From Microbispora bryophytorum (GTDB lineage: Bacteria; Actinomycetota; Actinomycetes; Streptosporangiales; Streptosporangiaceae): a DNA stretch of 64,000 nt. Positions 41,718 through 51,522 of this stretch are shown piece by piece. Under the pieces are notes generated by a model, which did not search any database, was not told the origin of the DNA, and saw only the letters and a program-made list of their open reading frames with translations. How positions within the stretch are numbered: position 1 is the first letter of the stretch; the number at the start of each line of letters is the position of its first letter. The stretch spans positions 62,001 through 126,000 of the forward strand of contig NZ_VIRL01000020.1 in the NCBI RefSeq assembly GCF_006874465.1, in the 5' to 3' direction. The position numbers and the translations under genes are program-made.

Positions 41718-42287
41718 TCACGGCGTCGTCCGGTCGCGCAGCATGGCGTCGAGGGAGTCCACGATCCAGGACCAGGATTCCTCCGGGTCGACGGCGGTGT
41801 GGCTGAAGCCTCCGCTCATCTCCAGGCTGACGTAGCCGTGGAACACGCTGCCCAGCATCCGGACCGCGTGCGTCTGGTCCGGCTCGGCGATGTCGTAGCC
41901 GCGCAGGATGGCCCGCGTCATCTGCGCGTGCCTGACTCCGGCGCTGGCGGCCGCCGTCTCGGGGTCGAGCCTGAGCCGGGCGGCGTCGTAGCGGCCGGGA
42001 TGCTCCCGGGCGTAGCCGCGATAGGCGTCCGCGAAGGCGGCCAGGGCGTCCTTGCCGGCGCGCCCGGCCAGCGCGTCCGCGACCCGGTCGGCGAGTTCCT
42101 CCAGCGCGAACAGGGCGATCGCGGTCTTCAGGTCCTGGGAGCTCTTCAGATGGGAGTAGAGACTCGCGACCTTGACGCCGAACCGCCGGGCCAGCGCCGA
42201 GATAGTCACCTGGTCGAAGCCGACCTCGTCGGCCAGCTCCGCCCCCGCCCTGATCAGACGTTCCGTGGTCAGTCCCGCTCGCGCCAT
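41718..42287 (-). CDS. TetR/AcrR family regulator (WHG-type C-terminal domain)
   Basis: 189 residues from an ATG at 42287 with GGGGAGAGGG just upstream. Helix-turn-helix: TTERLIRAGAELADEVGFDQ, then VTISALARRFGVKVASLYSH. The C-terminal domain includes FADAYRGYAREHPGRYD and FHGYVSLEMSGGFSH, as in WHG-domain TetR proteins. The 47-bp palindrome 24 bp upstream is its likely operator, so autoregulation is expected. The downstream SGNH hydrolase gene, on the same strand, is the probable co-regulated target. Confidence 0.92.
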   Translation of the reverse strand: MARAGLTTERLIRAGAELADEVGFDQVTISALARRFGVKVASLYSHLKSSQDLKTAIALFALEELADRVADALAGRAGKDALAAFADAYRGYAREHPGRYDAARLRLDPETAAASAGVRHAQMTRAILRGYDIAEPDQTHAVRMLGSVFHGYVSLEMSGGFSHTAVDPEESWSWIVDSLDAMLRDRTTP

Positions 42288-42310
42288 AACCCTCTCCCCG
42301 CTCCGCCTGG

Positions 42311-42357
42311 ACTCATTATGGATTTGCCTAACACGTTTAGGCAAATCCATAATGAGT
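42311..42357. promoter_or_regulatory. 47-bp perfect palindrome, likely TetR operator
   Basis: Two perfect 21-bp arms (left arm begins ACTCATTATGG and ends TTTGCCTAA) around the 5-bp centre CACGT. It is AT-rich in a GC-rich genome and lies 24 bp upstream of the TetR start. The core TTGCCTAA-CACGT-TTAGGCAA is the size of a TetR operator; the extra perfect flanks are unusually long. Confidence 0.8.
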
Positions 42358-42444
42358 GTCGCGAGGCTGTCCAGCGCATACCCGGCTACGGCGTCGCGCA
42401 GGAGGTCGGGCGGCCGCGGCTCAGGCATGTGCCGCACGGGCGTC

Positions 42445-42504
42445 GCGGACGGGGTGGGTGCGGACGGGGCGGGTGCGGACGGGGCGGGTGCGTACAGGGT
42501 GGGC
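42445..42504. repeat. 15-bp tandem repeat upstream of the TetR gene
   Basis: Four units of GCGGACGGGGYGGGT type at 42445, 42460, 42475 and 42490, the last degenerate. They lie in the gap between the TetR promoter and the GH43 terminator and are not part of a supported gene. Confidence 0.8.
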
Positions 42505-42565
42505 GAGGTGGCCATCGGCGGGCTCGCCGGGCTCGCCGGGCTCCAGGATCTGCCCCACGACAACC

Positions 42566-42598
42566 GGGCGGGCCGGCGAGGAGCTCGCCGGCCCGCCC
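42566..42598 (-). terminator. Strong hairpin terminator of the LamG-GH43 gene
   Basis: Perfect 15-bp stem (GGGCGGGCCGGCGAG / CTCGCCGGCCCGCCC) with a 3-nt loop, 22 bp past the GH43 stop on the minus strand. Confidence 0.8.
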
Positions 42599-42619
42599 AG
42601 GCCGCTCGTCACCTGCCGG

Positions 42620-45580
42620 CTACCGCACCCTCAACTTCTGGTAGTCGGCGGCGTGGGGCTGGTAGGTCGGGTTGCCGGAGTAGGCGACGTGGACCGTGTA
42701 CCCCCCGGGCTGCAGATCGGCGGTCCGCAGTGTGACGACGGCCTCGCCGTCCGCCAGGGGCACGACCTGCACGGTGCCGCCGAAGCTGACGGTGACCTCG
42801 CCGGTCGGGGTCGGAGCGCTCTTCTTCTGCCCGCCCGCCGGCCCGACGGTCACGTCCAGCTTGAACGTGTCGCCGCGGACAACCGACGCCGGCGCCGTTT
42901 TCGCCTTCACCTTGACGGCGTTCGGGCCGGAGGGCACCTGGAACGACGCCGTGCCCTCCGACGCCCCCAGGTAGTCGAAGCCGAGGTACTCGGCCTTGAC
43001 CGTCCGGGCGCCCGCGGGCAGATCCGCGGGCAGCGTGACCGTGGCCACGCCGTCGTCCAGGTGGGCGAGCTTCGACCACGAGCCGATGCTGAACCGCACC
43101 TGACCGCCGGTCTCGAACCCGTCGGCCGCCTTGACGGTGGCGGTGGCCGTGGTCGTCTGGGCCCCGCTCGCGTACGGCGCGACGGCCACCTCGGTGGTGG
43201 TCGTGACGTCGCTGTTCGGGATCCCGCGGATGTCGTTCCACTCGCGGACGGTGATCGGGATCACGGTGCCGTGACGCGGACGGACGACGCCCGCGTTGGT
43301 CATCGTGATCGCCTTGGCGTTCCAGGTCGGAGCCTCGATGTTGTCGTGGCACGCGGCCTGGTATCCACCACCGTTGGTGTACCGGTCACCCCAGAGGTAG
43401 AACTGGCCGGGGCAGGAGGTGTCACCGGGGTTGGCCTTGAAGATGATCGGCCCCTCGTACCCCTGGTTGGCGACCCACGTCGTGCGCCCCAGAGCCGGAG
43501 CGACCAACGTCCAGTTGTTGATGTTGCTGTCGAGGAAGTCGGTGTGCTTCTCCGAGAAGATGTCCGAGCCCTGGTTGCCGGCCTCGTTCTTGGTCACGCG
43601 GTAGTAGTTGTCACCGACCCGGATCGCGGTCGTGTCGATCCGCGACAGAGGGGCCGGGTTCTGCCAGACCTTGGGACCGGAGAACGTCTGGAAGTCGCGC
43701 GTCGTGGCGTACCACATCTGCGCGTTCCCCTGACCGGTGCGGTTCACGGGGTCGTTCCACATCGACTGTGCCCAGAAGACGGCGTAGGCGCCGATCTCCT
43801 CGACCCACAGCGACTCGGGTGCGAAGGCGTTGCCCGCGTTGTCGGGCGCGACTTTCACGTGCCGCTGAGGAGTCCAGTGCACGAGGTCGTGCGACTCGAA
43901 CACCTCGATGTACTGGGTGTCGTTGATGGCGTATCCGCCCTGGTCGTACCAGTTCAGGTCGGTGGCGATCATGTAGAACGTGTCGCCGTCCGGGGAGCGG
44001 ACGATGTGCGGGTCACGAAGGCCCTGGTCGCCCAGCTGGGAGATGAGCGACGGCCGGCCTCCGGTCAGACCGGTCCAGTCCAGAGCGGTGTTCCCGTTGG
44101 ACGTCGCGAACATGATCTGCTCGCCGTCGGCGATTCCCTCGCCCTTGAAGTACCCCATGAAGTACCGCTCGTACTCCTCGGAACGGGGCATGGCGGTGAT
44201 GGTCACCGGGAACGACTTCGTCTGCGAGGCCGAACCCTTGGTGATGGTCGCCGTCAGGACGGCCTCGACATTCGCGCGGCCGAAGGCCGGGCGGGTCACC
44301 TTGCCCGTCGGAGTGACGAGGTCGCTGGTCGACTTCCAGCTGATCGTGGATCCGAACTCGCCGGTGGCAGGGAGGTCGATGTTTCCGCGTACGTCGTCGA
44401 TGGCGTGCAGGCTCAGGTCGAACGTGTCACGGCCGACCGCCTGCGCGTCGTCGAACTCGGCCTTCACCACGATGGGGATCTCCCGTGTGGTGACCTCCTG
44501 GGCGCCCTTGCGGACCGTCGCCGTGAGCGTGGCCGTCGCGTCGGGCTGCCCCTTCGCGGGCCGGGTGATCCTGCCGGTCACCGCGACCTTGCGTGCGCTG
44601 GGGAGGGCCGGCGGGGTGGAGACCTCGACGACCGACGGGTCCGAACTCGTCCACGTGATGGCCGAGCCCGCCACGGAGCCCACCTTGGGCAGAACGATGT
44701 CACGGACGATCGCACTGGTCAGGCCGAGGTCGATGGCGTCGGCGTCGGCGTGAACGCCGGTGGAGACGGTCTTTCCCGCCAGGGCGAGCGTCTCGTCGAG
44801 GCTCACCGCCCGGTCGTAGACCCGGAAGTCCCGGATCGTTCCGCGGAATGAGTAGTTGCCCGACGTCTGGGAGCGAGCGAGGAAGTTGCAGTTGGTCCCC
44901 GCGGCGTTCACCGACGGCGCCGTGGTCAGGTTCGTCGACGTCGCGTGCAGCACGCCGTCGAGGTAAAGCCTGCCGGTCCAGCTCGTGCCGTTCGCGTTCT
45001 GCGACTGGGTGTAGGTGACGTGCGTCCACGCCGCCTCGGGCATGCGGACCCGGTTCTGCTGGAGGTTCGCCGAACCCACCGCGATGCGGAACCGCTGGGT
45101 GTTCGACGCGAAGATGGAGCCCTGGGCGCCGGTGTCGGCGTCGCACGAGCCGGACTTCGCGCCGAAGCCCCACATCTGGTGCTCGCCGACGTTCGCCGGG
45201 TCGATCCACACGTCATAGTCGACGGTGAGGTTCGACATGCCGGCGGTGATGTCGTTCGGCAGCGCCACGTACGCACCGGTGAGGGCGCTCTCGTAGGAGT
45301 CGGGGTTGAACCTGACTCCATCCCCGGTCAAGGTGGCCTTCTCCGGATTCACGAGCGTGGCGTTCGCCGCCGAGCCCGCGCTGCCCGAGTTGACCAGCGT
45401 CGTCCCACTCGTCTCGTTGAGGACGAAGTGGTGCACCAGCCCCTCGTTGAGGTTCTCCTCGGCGGCGTGCGAGGGCGTCGCCGCGAACGAGACCGAGACA
45501 AGCGCACCCAGCACCAGGCCCGCGACACCTCTACCCTTGCGACTCAGCCTGGGACGTGACCTTCGCTGTCGCAATCTCAA
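42620..45580 (-). CDS. Secreted GH43 enzyme with LamG and Ig-like domains
   Basis: 986 residues. Signal peptide about 1-39 (SRKGRGVAGLVLGALVSVSF to a SHA cleavage site). Then a LamG/concanavalin-like module (about 47-265), two atrophied bacterial Ig-like repeats (about 290-460, each with ITRPAKGQPDATATLTATV-type sequence), a GH43 five-bladed propeller (about 470-755) and two C-terminal Ig-like repeats (about 765-985). In the GH43 domain, Asp of GLRDPHIVRSPDG and Glu of AFAPESLWVEE fit catalytic positions. It likely removes arabinose or xylose units from plant polysaccharides outside the cell. It begins the arabinan-degrading block. Confidence 0.88.
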   Translation of the reverse strand: MRLRQRRSRPRLSRKGRGVAGLVLGALVSVSFAATPSHAAEENLNEGLVHHFVLNETSGTTLVNSGSAGSAANATLVNPEKATLTGDGVRFNPDSYESALTGAYVALPNDITAGMSNLTVDYDVWIDPANVGEHQMWGFGAKSGSCDADTGAQGSIFASNTQRFRIAVGSANLQQNRVRMPEAAWTHVTYTQSQNANGTSWTGRLYLDGVLHATSTNLTTAPSVNAAGTNCNFLARSQTSGNYSFRGTIRDFRVYDRAVSLDETLALAGKTVSTGVHADADAIDLGLTSAIVRDIVLPKVGSVAGSAITWTSSDPSVVEVSTPPALPSARKVAVTGRITRPAKGQPDATATLTATVRKGAQEVTTREIPIVVKAEFDDAQAVGRDTFDLSLHAIDDVRGNIDLPATGEFGSTISWKSTSDLVTPTGKVTRPAFGRANVEAVLTATITKGSASQTKSFPVTITAMPRSEEYERYFMGYFKGEGIADGEQIMFATSNGNTALDWTGLTGGRPSLISQLGDQGLRDPHIVRSPDGDTFYMIATDLNWYDQGGYAINDTQYIEVFESHDLVHWTPQRHVKVAPDNAGNAFAPESLWVEEIGAYAVFWAQSMWNDPVNRTGQGNAQMWYATTRDFQTFSGPKVWQNPAPLSRIDTTAIRVGDNYYRVTKNEAGNQGSDIFSEKHTDFLDSNINNWTLVAPALGRTTWVANQGYEGPIIFKANPGDTSCPGQFYLWGDRYTNGGGYQAACHDNIEAPTWNAKAITMTNAGVVRPRHGTVIPITVREWNDIRGIPNSDVTTTTEVAVAPYASGAQTTTATATVKAADGFETGGQVRFSIGSWSKLAHLDDGVATVTLPADLPAGARTVKAEYLGFDYLGASEGTASFQVPSGPNAVKVKAKTAPASVVRGDTFKLDVTVGPAGGQKKSAPTPTGEVTVSFGGTVQVVPLADGEAVVTLRTADLQPGGYTVHVAYSGNPTYQPHAADYQKLRVR

Positions 45581-45946
45581 TTGGTCCTCCTTGATGCGGT
45601 CACTGTGAACACGTGGGGCGCGGCCCCGTTCGGGGCGGGCCCGACCGCACTCGCGGGGGACTGGTCTCGTCGAGCGCTTCGACGAGACAAGGGCAGCACA
45701 GACAAAGGTTCACCTCGGCGTGTGATGGGGGGACGGAGTGAACGGGGGGATGAGCTATATGTCACAGGTGTCCGGTCTTGAATGCAGACACTAACCTCCA
45801 GTCCTAGCGAAAGATAGCTTCACTAGAAGCAAACTTCGCGAGTTAACTGGTGAAAGGTAGGCGAGGCCCGGATAAAGGTCTCATCCTTGCGACTAATCTG
45901 ACCCTGTCCCGCGGTCGGTCGCCCGGAAGAGTCGCGCAAGAAGACG

Positions 45947-45977
45947 GGAGCCGCCCCCGGTGTCCGGGGGCGGCTCC
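45947..45977 (-). terminator. Hairpin terminator of the GH54 gene
   Basis: Perfect 14-bp stem (GGAGCCGCCCCCGG / CCGGGGGCGGCTCC) with a TGT loop, 17 bp after the GH54 stop on the minus strand. The rest of the 413-bp gap to 45581 is the GH43 leader region; no clear operator was seen there. Confidence 0.8.
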
Positions 45978-45993
45978 GCTCACGCCGTTGGGC

Positions 45994-47553
45994 CTATGCC
46001 CAGGGCTGGGAGACGACCCAGCTCACGTCGGCGTTCCATGCGGTGGCGTTGTCGAAGGCGTTCGAGCCGCCGTTGCTGGCGATGTAGACGACGTTGTTGT
46101 AATGGCGGATGAACCGGGTCGGGAAGTTGTAGGAGGCGAACGACGTGCCCTGACCGCTCTTCCCCGCCTGCGGGCAGAAGGTGGCGTCGGAGGCGAACAG
46201 TGAACTGCCGTCGTTGGGCTGCCGGTGGAGCTGGTAGTTCTGGTGGCGCAGGAAGTCGCCGGGGTAGTTCCGCGACTCGAACGACACGCACGAACTGCTG
46301 GCCAGGCCGCTGCGCACGATCCAGGTGGCGTCGTTCTTGTCCAGTGTGGAGCTGGACGAGGTGATCACCGACGTGATGGCGTCGTCTTCATAGTGTCGGA
46401 TGTAGCGGTCGGTGTAGCCGGACGTCGTCGCGCGCAGCGAGATCGACGAGCCGGGGGTGAGCGTCCCACCGGGGGTGCCGGTGCCCGACGTCGAGTATCC
46501 GGCGGCGACGATGTTGGCCTGGACCGCGTTCTCGGTGGCGTCGGTCGGATAGCCCGAAGTCATCACGCCCTCGTAGAAGGTGCCCCTGGCGCCCACGCTG
46601 TTGTCACCGCCGATGCCGAGGATGATGGCGCCTTCCTTTTTCATCGGGTTGTAGCCCGAGACGTTGGGCCGTACCCCGTTGTAGAAGGTCGACAGGCTGC
46701 CCGACTGGGCGTTGCCGCCGCGGATGGCCCAGTGGTTGGGCTCACCCTTGATGATGGCGGTCAGGAACCGGTGGCTGATGCTCGGGTCGCCCGCGTTGTA
46801 GTGCTGGTTCACGCCCGAGAACAGGCCGTTCTCCAGGTCGGCCATGATCCAGGGGCCGTTGCCGGCGCCGTATCCCCAGACCTTGATGTTGCCGAAGTAG
46901 ATGGCCTCCATCGTGCCGTTGCCGTTGTCGCGGCTGTTGGTCTCGGCGTTGCCGTAGTCGAAGCAGCAGCCGCCGTTGTAGTGGGTGCCGTCGAAGATGG
47001 CGTACATGCCCTCCGGCTGGTCGCCCTTGGCGACGCCGTTGGTGTTGTTGTTGCGGTAGCCGGTGCCGGGGGCCACGTAGACGCCGTAGGCCTTGTGACC
47101 ACCGACCGTGATCGGCGCCGCGGTGGCGACCGCGAGGTTGTCGTAGCCGCCCGCGGCCGGGCCGGCGAACCCGCCGGGAGGCGCCTGCGTGAGCCGGTTG
47201 TTGCGGCCGGACTGGTCGTAGATGATCGTGATCAGGCAGGTGGTGCCGGAGCAGAACGAGTCCTGCGCGGAAGCGTCGGCCACCCCGCCCGTGCTCAGCA
47301 CGCCGATGTCGCGGGTGGCGTTGTCCGAGGTGCGGCGCACCTGATAGAGCGGACCGTTGTAGTTGCCGTAGAGCGCACGGGTCGTGCTGTGCGCCGCGAC
47401 GCACGGTGTGCCGCCCGCCGCGTAGATGTCACACGGCCCCTGCCCGGCCGCCTCCGACGGTGCCGCGAGGCCGGCCAGCAGGCCCGCGGCGAGCGTGATC
47501 GCCGCGCCCGCGGACAGCGCCACCCGCTTCAGACGCCCTGATCGGAAAATCAT
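45994..47553 (-). CDS. GH54 alpha-L-arabinofuranosidase with C-terminal CBM42 (AbfB type)
   Basis: 519 residues from an ATG at 47553. Signal peptide about 1-36 (KRVALSAGAAITLAAGLLAG, then APSEA). The mature protein begins with the GH54 catalytic sandwich (GPCDIYAAGGTPCVAAHSTT). The nucleophile Glu lies in GCCFDYGNAETNS and the acid/base Asp region near YNGVRPNVSGYN; the paired Cys are those of the fungal AbfB fold. The C-terminal CBM42 beta-trefoil (about 385-519) contains repeated RYIRHYEDD and RFIRHYNNV blocks that bind arabinofuranose side chains. The enzyme releases arabinose from arabinoxylan. A LacI-type operator lies 46 bp upstream. Confidence 0.94.
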   Translation of the reverse strand: MIFRSGRLKRVALSAGAAITLAAGLLAGLAAPSEAAGQGPCDIYAAGGTPCVAAHSTTRALYGNYNGPLYQVRRTSDNATRDIGVLSTGGVADASAQDSFCSGTTCLITIIYDQSGRNNRLTQAPPGGFAGPAAGGYDNLAVATAAPITVGGHKAYGVYVAPGTGYRNNNTNGVAKGDQPEGMYAIFDGTHYNGGCCFDYGNAETNSRDNGNGTMEAIYFGNIKVWGYGAGNGPWIMADLENGLFSGVNQHYNAGDPSISHRFLTAIIKGEPNHWAIRGGNAQSGSLSTFYNGVRPNVSGYNPMKKEGAIILGIGGDNSVGARGTFYEGVMTSGYPTDATENAVQANIVAAGYSTSGTGTPGGTLTPGSSISLRATTSGYTDRYIRHYEDDAITSVITSSSSTLDKNDATWIVRSGLASSSCVSFESRNYPGDFLRHQNYQLHRQPNDGSSLFASDATFCPQAGKSGQGTSFASYNFPTRFIRHYNNVVYIASNGGSNAFDNATAWNADVSWVVSQPWA

Positions 47554-47598
47554 GAGGCTTTCCGTGCCTTCCTGGTGGGGGGTGTCTCTGAGAGAGAG

Positions 47599-47612
47599 TG
47601 TTAGCGTTAACA
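47599..47612. promoter_or_regulatory. LacI-family operator upstream of the GH54 gene
   Basis: TGTTAGCGTTAACA, a near-perfect palindrome of the LacI class, 46 bp upstream of the ATG. It matches the site at 52994-53007 at 12 of 14 positions. Confidence 0.75.
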
Positions 47613-48356
47613 ATTGCAGTTGTGAGCCTGCCGTCTCACAGTCGTGCACGGGGGATCGGTGCGCTCAGTTTTTGCTTCTGACCCGTCTCCGTCAAGGCCC
47701 GAATTCGTGGGGAAGGCCTTCACCCGCGCCGTCCGGGTCTCGTCCGGGATCGGCTTACCGCGCGGGAGGCTGCGACCCGCCTGTATTGATCAGCGCCGCG
47801 TTGTGCTGCTCGGGAGATATTCCGCGGCGCTCGCCCGGCGCCGCGACATCCCGATCCGTCCGGCCGCGCGGGCGTGGAACGGAAAGCCCTGAAAGTTTCA
47901 CGATCGACGCTCACGCGCCGCGTCTCGACGCCCGGACGCTGCTGTGCGGCTTGGGTGACAGTGCGGCGCGGTCAGCGCGAGCTGACCTGCACACCGGAAA
48001 CACCGCACTCATGGCGCGACGGCCGACGGCCGCCGCGCCATCCTGGTGCCGACGGCGACCGCCACGCGAGGCGGACACGTCTCATCGACGATTCCCCGGT
48101 GGTCGGCCCGCAGTCGCGACGGCGTCTCCTGCGGACGGCCGGCGCCCGGTCTGGATCAGGGTGTAGCCGGTCTTGCGCGTCGGTGCGGTCGCGGTACCAA
48201 AAAAATGTGTGTGCGCCTGACGGCATGTGCGCTTCGAGCGAGGGCGGATGAAGATCAAGGCCCTGGCCGGGGAGGGCGCCTGCGCGTGGACGCCCGCCGA
48301 CGTGCCGCCGAGGGAGCGGTACTCGCATGAGGCGCTTCCTCGACGGGGCGTCCGCC
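47613..48356. other. Intergenic stretch between the GH54 and small tudor-like genes
   Basis: About 740 bp without a supported gene. Frames are either short or shadow-like. A short plus-strand frame beginning MKIKALAGEGACAWTPADV near 48248 is noted, but it overlaps nothing known and is unsupported. No further operator or hairpin was recognised. Confidence 0.4.
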
Positions 48357-48584
48357 TCAGAGTTTGTGCAGTTTCTTGAATGGGGCAGTGATGCGTTCCT
48401 GCTGTGATCGGAAATCGACGAGCACCGCCACCCCGTCCTCTACTTCCAGGACCACACCGAGACCGTATCGGTCGTGGGTGACCTGGTCGTTCACACTGAA
48501 CTTCTCAAGAGGCGGGGCGGGGGGCGGGGGCTTGAAGGGACTGGTGGGCAGGTGACGGCGGGACGCGCCGCTGGCTGGCTTCAT
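48357..48584 (-). CDS. Small conserved protein with a UvrD/PcrA C-terminal tudor-like domain
   Basis: 75 residues. A polar, Pro-rich N-terminus is followed by the conserved block FSVNDQVTHDRYGLGVVLEV, then EDGVAVLVDFRSQQ. This resembles the tudor/KOW-like C-terminal domain of UvrD helicases, which begins with a V/GDxVxHxxYGxGxV motif. In actinomycetes such stand-alone domains are widespread and unstudied; they may touch RNA polymerase or nucleic acid. The ATG is the natural start. It has no operon partner. Confidence 0.7.
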   Translation of the reverse strand: MKPASGASRRHLPTSPFKPPPPAPPLEKFSVNDQVTHDRYGLGVVLEVEDGVAVLVDFRSQQERITAPFKKLHKL

Positions 48585-48806
48585 TCCCTCCAGTATGGGC
48601 CGCTCGCAGAGCCGCTCACAACCAACCCAGGGCCTTGACCCGCTGTCTTCGTCCTGGCAGCGGTCTGTTTCGGTGATCTATGGCGGTGCGAGGACGCTCA
48701 CCGCAAGCGCCGGCGCGGCGATTCGCAGTCCCACCTGCCTGCGGGGAAGCCCCTGAACGTGCTCCAGCCGACGGCCACTGTGCGCCTGGCCGGGCTGGAC
48801 GTGGAC

Positions 48807-48840
48807 GCCCGCCGGGGAGGGAAAGTCCTCCCCGGCGGGC
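48807..48840 (-). terminator. Strong hairpin terminator of the amidase gene
   Basis: Perfect 14-bp stem (GCCCGCCGGGGAGG / CCTCCCCGGCGGGC) with loop GAAAGT, 8 bp past the frame-restored amidase stop at 48848. Its position supports 48848 as the original end of the gene. Confidence 0.8.
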
Positions 48841-48847
48841 CGCACCA

Positions 48848-51327
48848 TCAGGGGGTGACCGGCCGGGTCGCCGCCGAGGTGGCGACGGCCTTCGCGTAGG
48901 CCTTCGCCGGCACGGTCACCCGTACGGCGACGCGGGCGCCGCGGTCGTGGCCCGTGAGGTGATAGGTCCGCCCGTGGCGCCCGTGACCGCAACGCCGTCG
49001 CGCAGCCACTGGTAGGTGACCTTCTCGGGCGACGGCGTCCACGTGCCGGGGGACGCCGTCAGCGTGCGGCCGATCTTCGGTGTCCCGCTCACGGCGGGCG
49101 GCTGGGCCGAGGTGAACGTTCCCGGCGCGACCGGCGCGGTCGCCGCCGACCGTGCGGAGGCGGCGGTGAGGTACGGGTCGTCGACGGTCACCTCGACGAC
49201 CACGCTCCTGCCGAGGTCCGCGACGCCCGGCCGGTACGTCGGCTCGGTGGCCCCCGGGACCTTCGCACCGTCTGCGTACCACTGGTAGGTGAAGCCTGCC
49301 ACCTGCCGCGACCAGGTCCCCGAGGAGGCGCTGAGCTCACCGCCGACCTTGGCGGGCCCGCTGATCGTCGGCGGCGTGGTGGTGCTCACCGGCGACCGCT
49401 GCGCGTCGTGGAGGTCCACCTCGGCCGTGCGGACGAAGACCTGGCGGTGGGCGTACCAGAGTTGGTAGTAGCGGTCCTGTCCTTTGAGGTCGGTGCGGTC
49501 GCCGGGGGCCGATCCGTCGAATGTGGTGGCTCGGTAGTAGTCGGTGACCACGTCGTCGTCGCTCACGGCGTACGTCTGGCCGGCCGGGATCTTGTACTCC
49601 AGCGGAGACAGGGCCTGGACGGGGATGCCGGTGCCGGCGTAGGCGCTCGACTCGGGGTAGGCCCGGCCGTAGACGGCGGCGGGGCCGGCCGCCCCGGCCT
49701 TCACGGTGACGGTCTTGGCCCGGGTGCGGACCACGACCGGATGGTCGGCGGGGTTGTGCAGCCAGGCCAGGGAGCCGGCCCACCACACGCCGAGCCAGTC
49801 GCCCTGCACCTGGGCGACGACGAGCTTGTGGCCGGAGACGACGCGGGCGCTGATGTCGCTCGCGTACGTCGAGCCCGCGGTGGAGCCGGGCTTCCAGCCG
49901 GGGTCGGCGGCGAGGGGCGCCGTCTCGGACGGCGACTGGTAGAGGGGCAGGAAGTTGGTGCCGGCCCCGGTGACGCAGTCGGGGGAGGGCGGGGAGGCGG
50001 CGGCGCAGCCGGTCACCGGCTGCGGGTTGTCCCGGTAGCCGGTGCGGACCTCCACGACGTCGCCCGGGGCGACGTCGGCGGTGGTCTTCAGGTCGCCGCC
50101 GATGGGGGCGCCGAGCAGCTCGAAGTAGTGGTCCCAGTCCCAGTAGGGGCCCGGGTCCCAGTGCATGCTCCTGGTGGCGCCGAGGACGGTTCCGGGCACC
50201 TGGTCGTGGCCGATGACGTGCGCCCGGTCGAGGGGGATGCCGTATTTCTGCGCGAGGTGTTTCACCAGCGTGGCCGAGGTCTGGTACATCGACTCGGTGA
50301 ACCAGCCGGCGGTCCCGGCGAAGCCCTCGTGTTCGATGCCGATGGAGTGCATGTTGACGTACCAGTTGCCGGCGTGCCAGCCGACGTCCCCGGCGTCGAG
50401 GTGCTGGGCGATGTGGCCGTCGGAGGACCGGATGGTGTAGTTCCACGCGAGGTACGTCGGGTCCTGGGCCAGCCGCACCGACGGGTCGTAGTAGCCCTCG
50501 GTGTCGTGGATGACTATGTAGTCGAGCGTGGGCCCGCCCGGCCCGGTCCGGTCGGCGAGGTCGTGGTTGCCGTAGTCGGTCGTGTCGTCCGGCTCGCCGG
50601 CCGAACCCGCGGCGTACGGCGCCTCCAGCCATTCGCAGTCGAGGCCGGACGGGCAGTCGACGCCGGCATCGGCGGCGAGCCGCGCGGCGGGCAGGGCGAC
50701 GGAGTCGTCGGCGGCGAGGGTGACCCGCCCGCCGTCGGCGGTGACGCGGCTCTGACCGGTGCGGAGGGTCTGGTAGACCTGCCGGACGAAGTCGTTCCTC
50801 GCCCCGAACCGTGCCACCGCGTCCCGCCAGGAGCCCAGGTCGCCGCCGTCGTCGCTGTCGCCGCGGTCGTGGTAGCACGCCAGCAGCGCGGCGCCGCCGC
50901 AGATGCCGGCGTTCGGCTCCCGGCGCAGCGCGTCGGCCGTGAGCCCGGTCAGCCCGGACGCCGCCGCGATCTGGCTCGTGGCCCCGACCGGGCGCCCCTT
51001 GTCCGCGCCGTCCCCTGCCTCGGGCGCCCGGTCGCTCAGGTCGAACACGCCGTAGCCGCCGTCGGCGCTCGGCCTGCCCTGGTGGTCGTCCCAGCGGGAC
51101 AGCATGTACGCCACGGCCTTCAGCAGCGGTTCCGGCACGCCCGTCGCCGTGGCCGCCTCGCCGAAGGCGGCTTCGCGCGTGGGCGCCGACAGCGTCCCCG
51201 TGCAGGAGACTTCCGGCCCGGCAGTGGAGGTGGAGGCGGAGGTGGAGGCCAGGACGGACGGCGCGGCGGGGCACAGCACCGCCGCCGCGACGACCGCGAC
51301 GGCGATGCCGCGATGTGGAGTTCTCAA
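48848..51327 (-). CDS. Secreted N-acetylmuramoyl-L-alanine amidase with Ig-like repeats, 3' frameshift
   Basis: About 830 residues. Signal peptide about 1-28, then an unclassified helical domain (about 50-215). The Amidase_2 domain (about 275-425) has zinc ligands in IHDTEGYYD and IGIEHEGFAG and the HVIGHDQVPG block. An SH3-like region and two Ig-like domains of APxVSGxxxVGxxLxxxxGTW type close the protein. The open frame ends at a premature stop (48916). Near 48971 one base appears lost (GGCGG for GGCCGG), and in the shifted frame the last Ig domain continues with YHLTGHDRGARVAVRVTV to a natural stop at 48848, right before a terminator. It cleaves peptidoglycan outside the cell. Confidence 0.85.
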
Positions 51328-51522
51328 CGTGTGCGACCCCTTCTCGAATGCCTGCGGGGGGATCAGGCCGGGGCAATCACACCGCCGCGCGCCGCCCTAC
51401 GCCAGAGCGGCACGCGAATCTCGTCGAGATCGTAACTTTTCGCCGGACAGGCCGAGTCAGATGAAAATCATCGCCGGTGGCGCACCTCCACCGGACGCCG
51501 GTCTTCGTGCCTGTCCGGGAAC

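Noticed and set aside
48248-48376. Short frame starting MKIKALAGEGACAWTP
   Set aside because: Forty-two codons with no ribosome site and overlapping the 3' end of a gene on the other strand; no support beyond being open.
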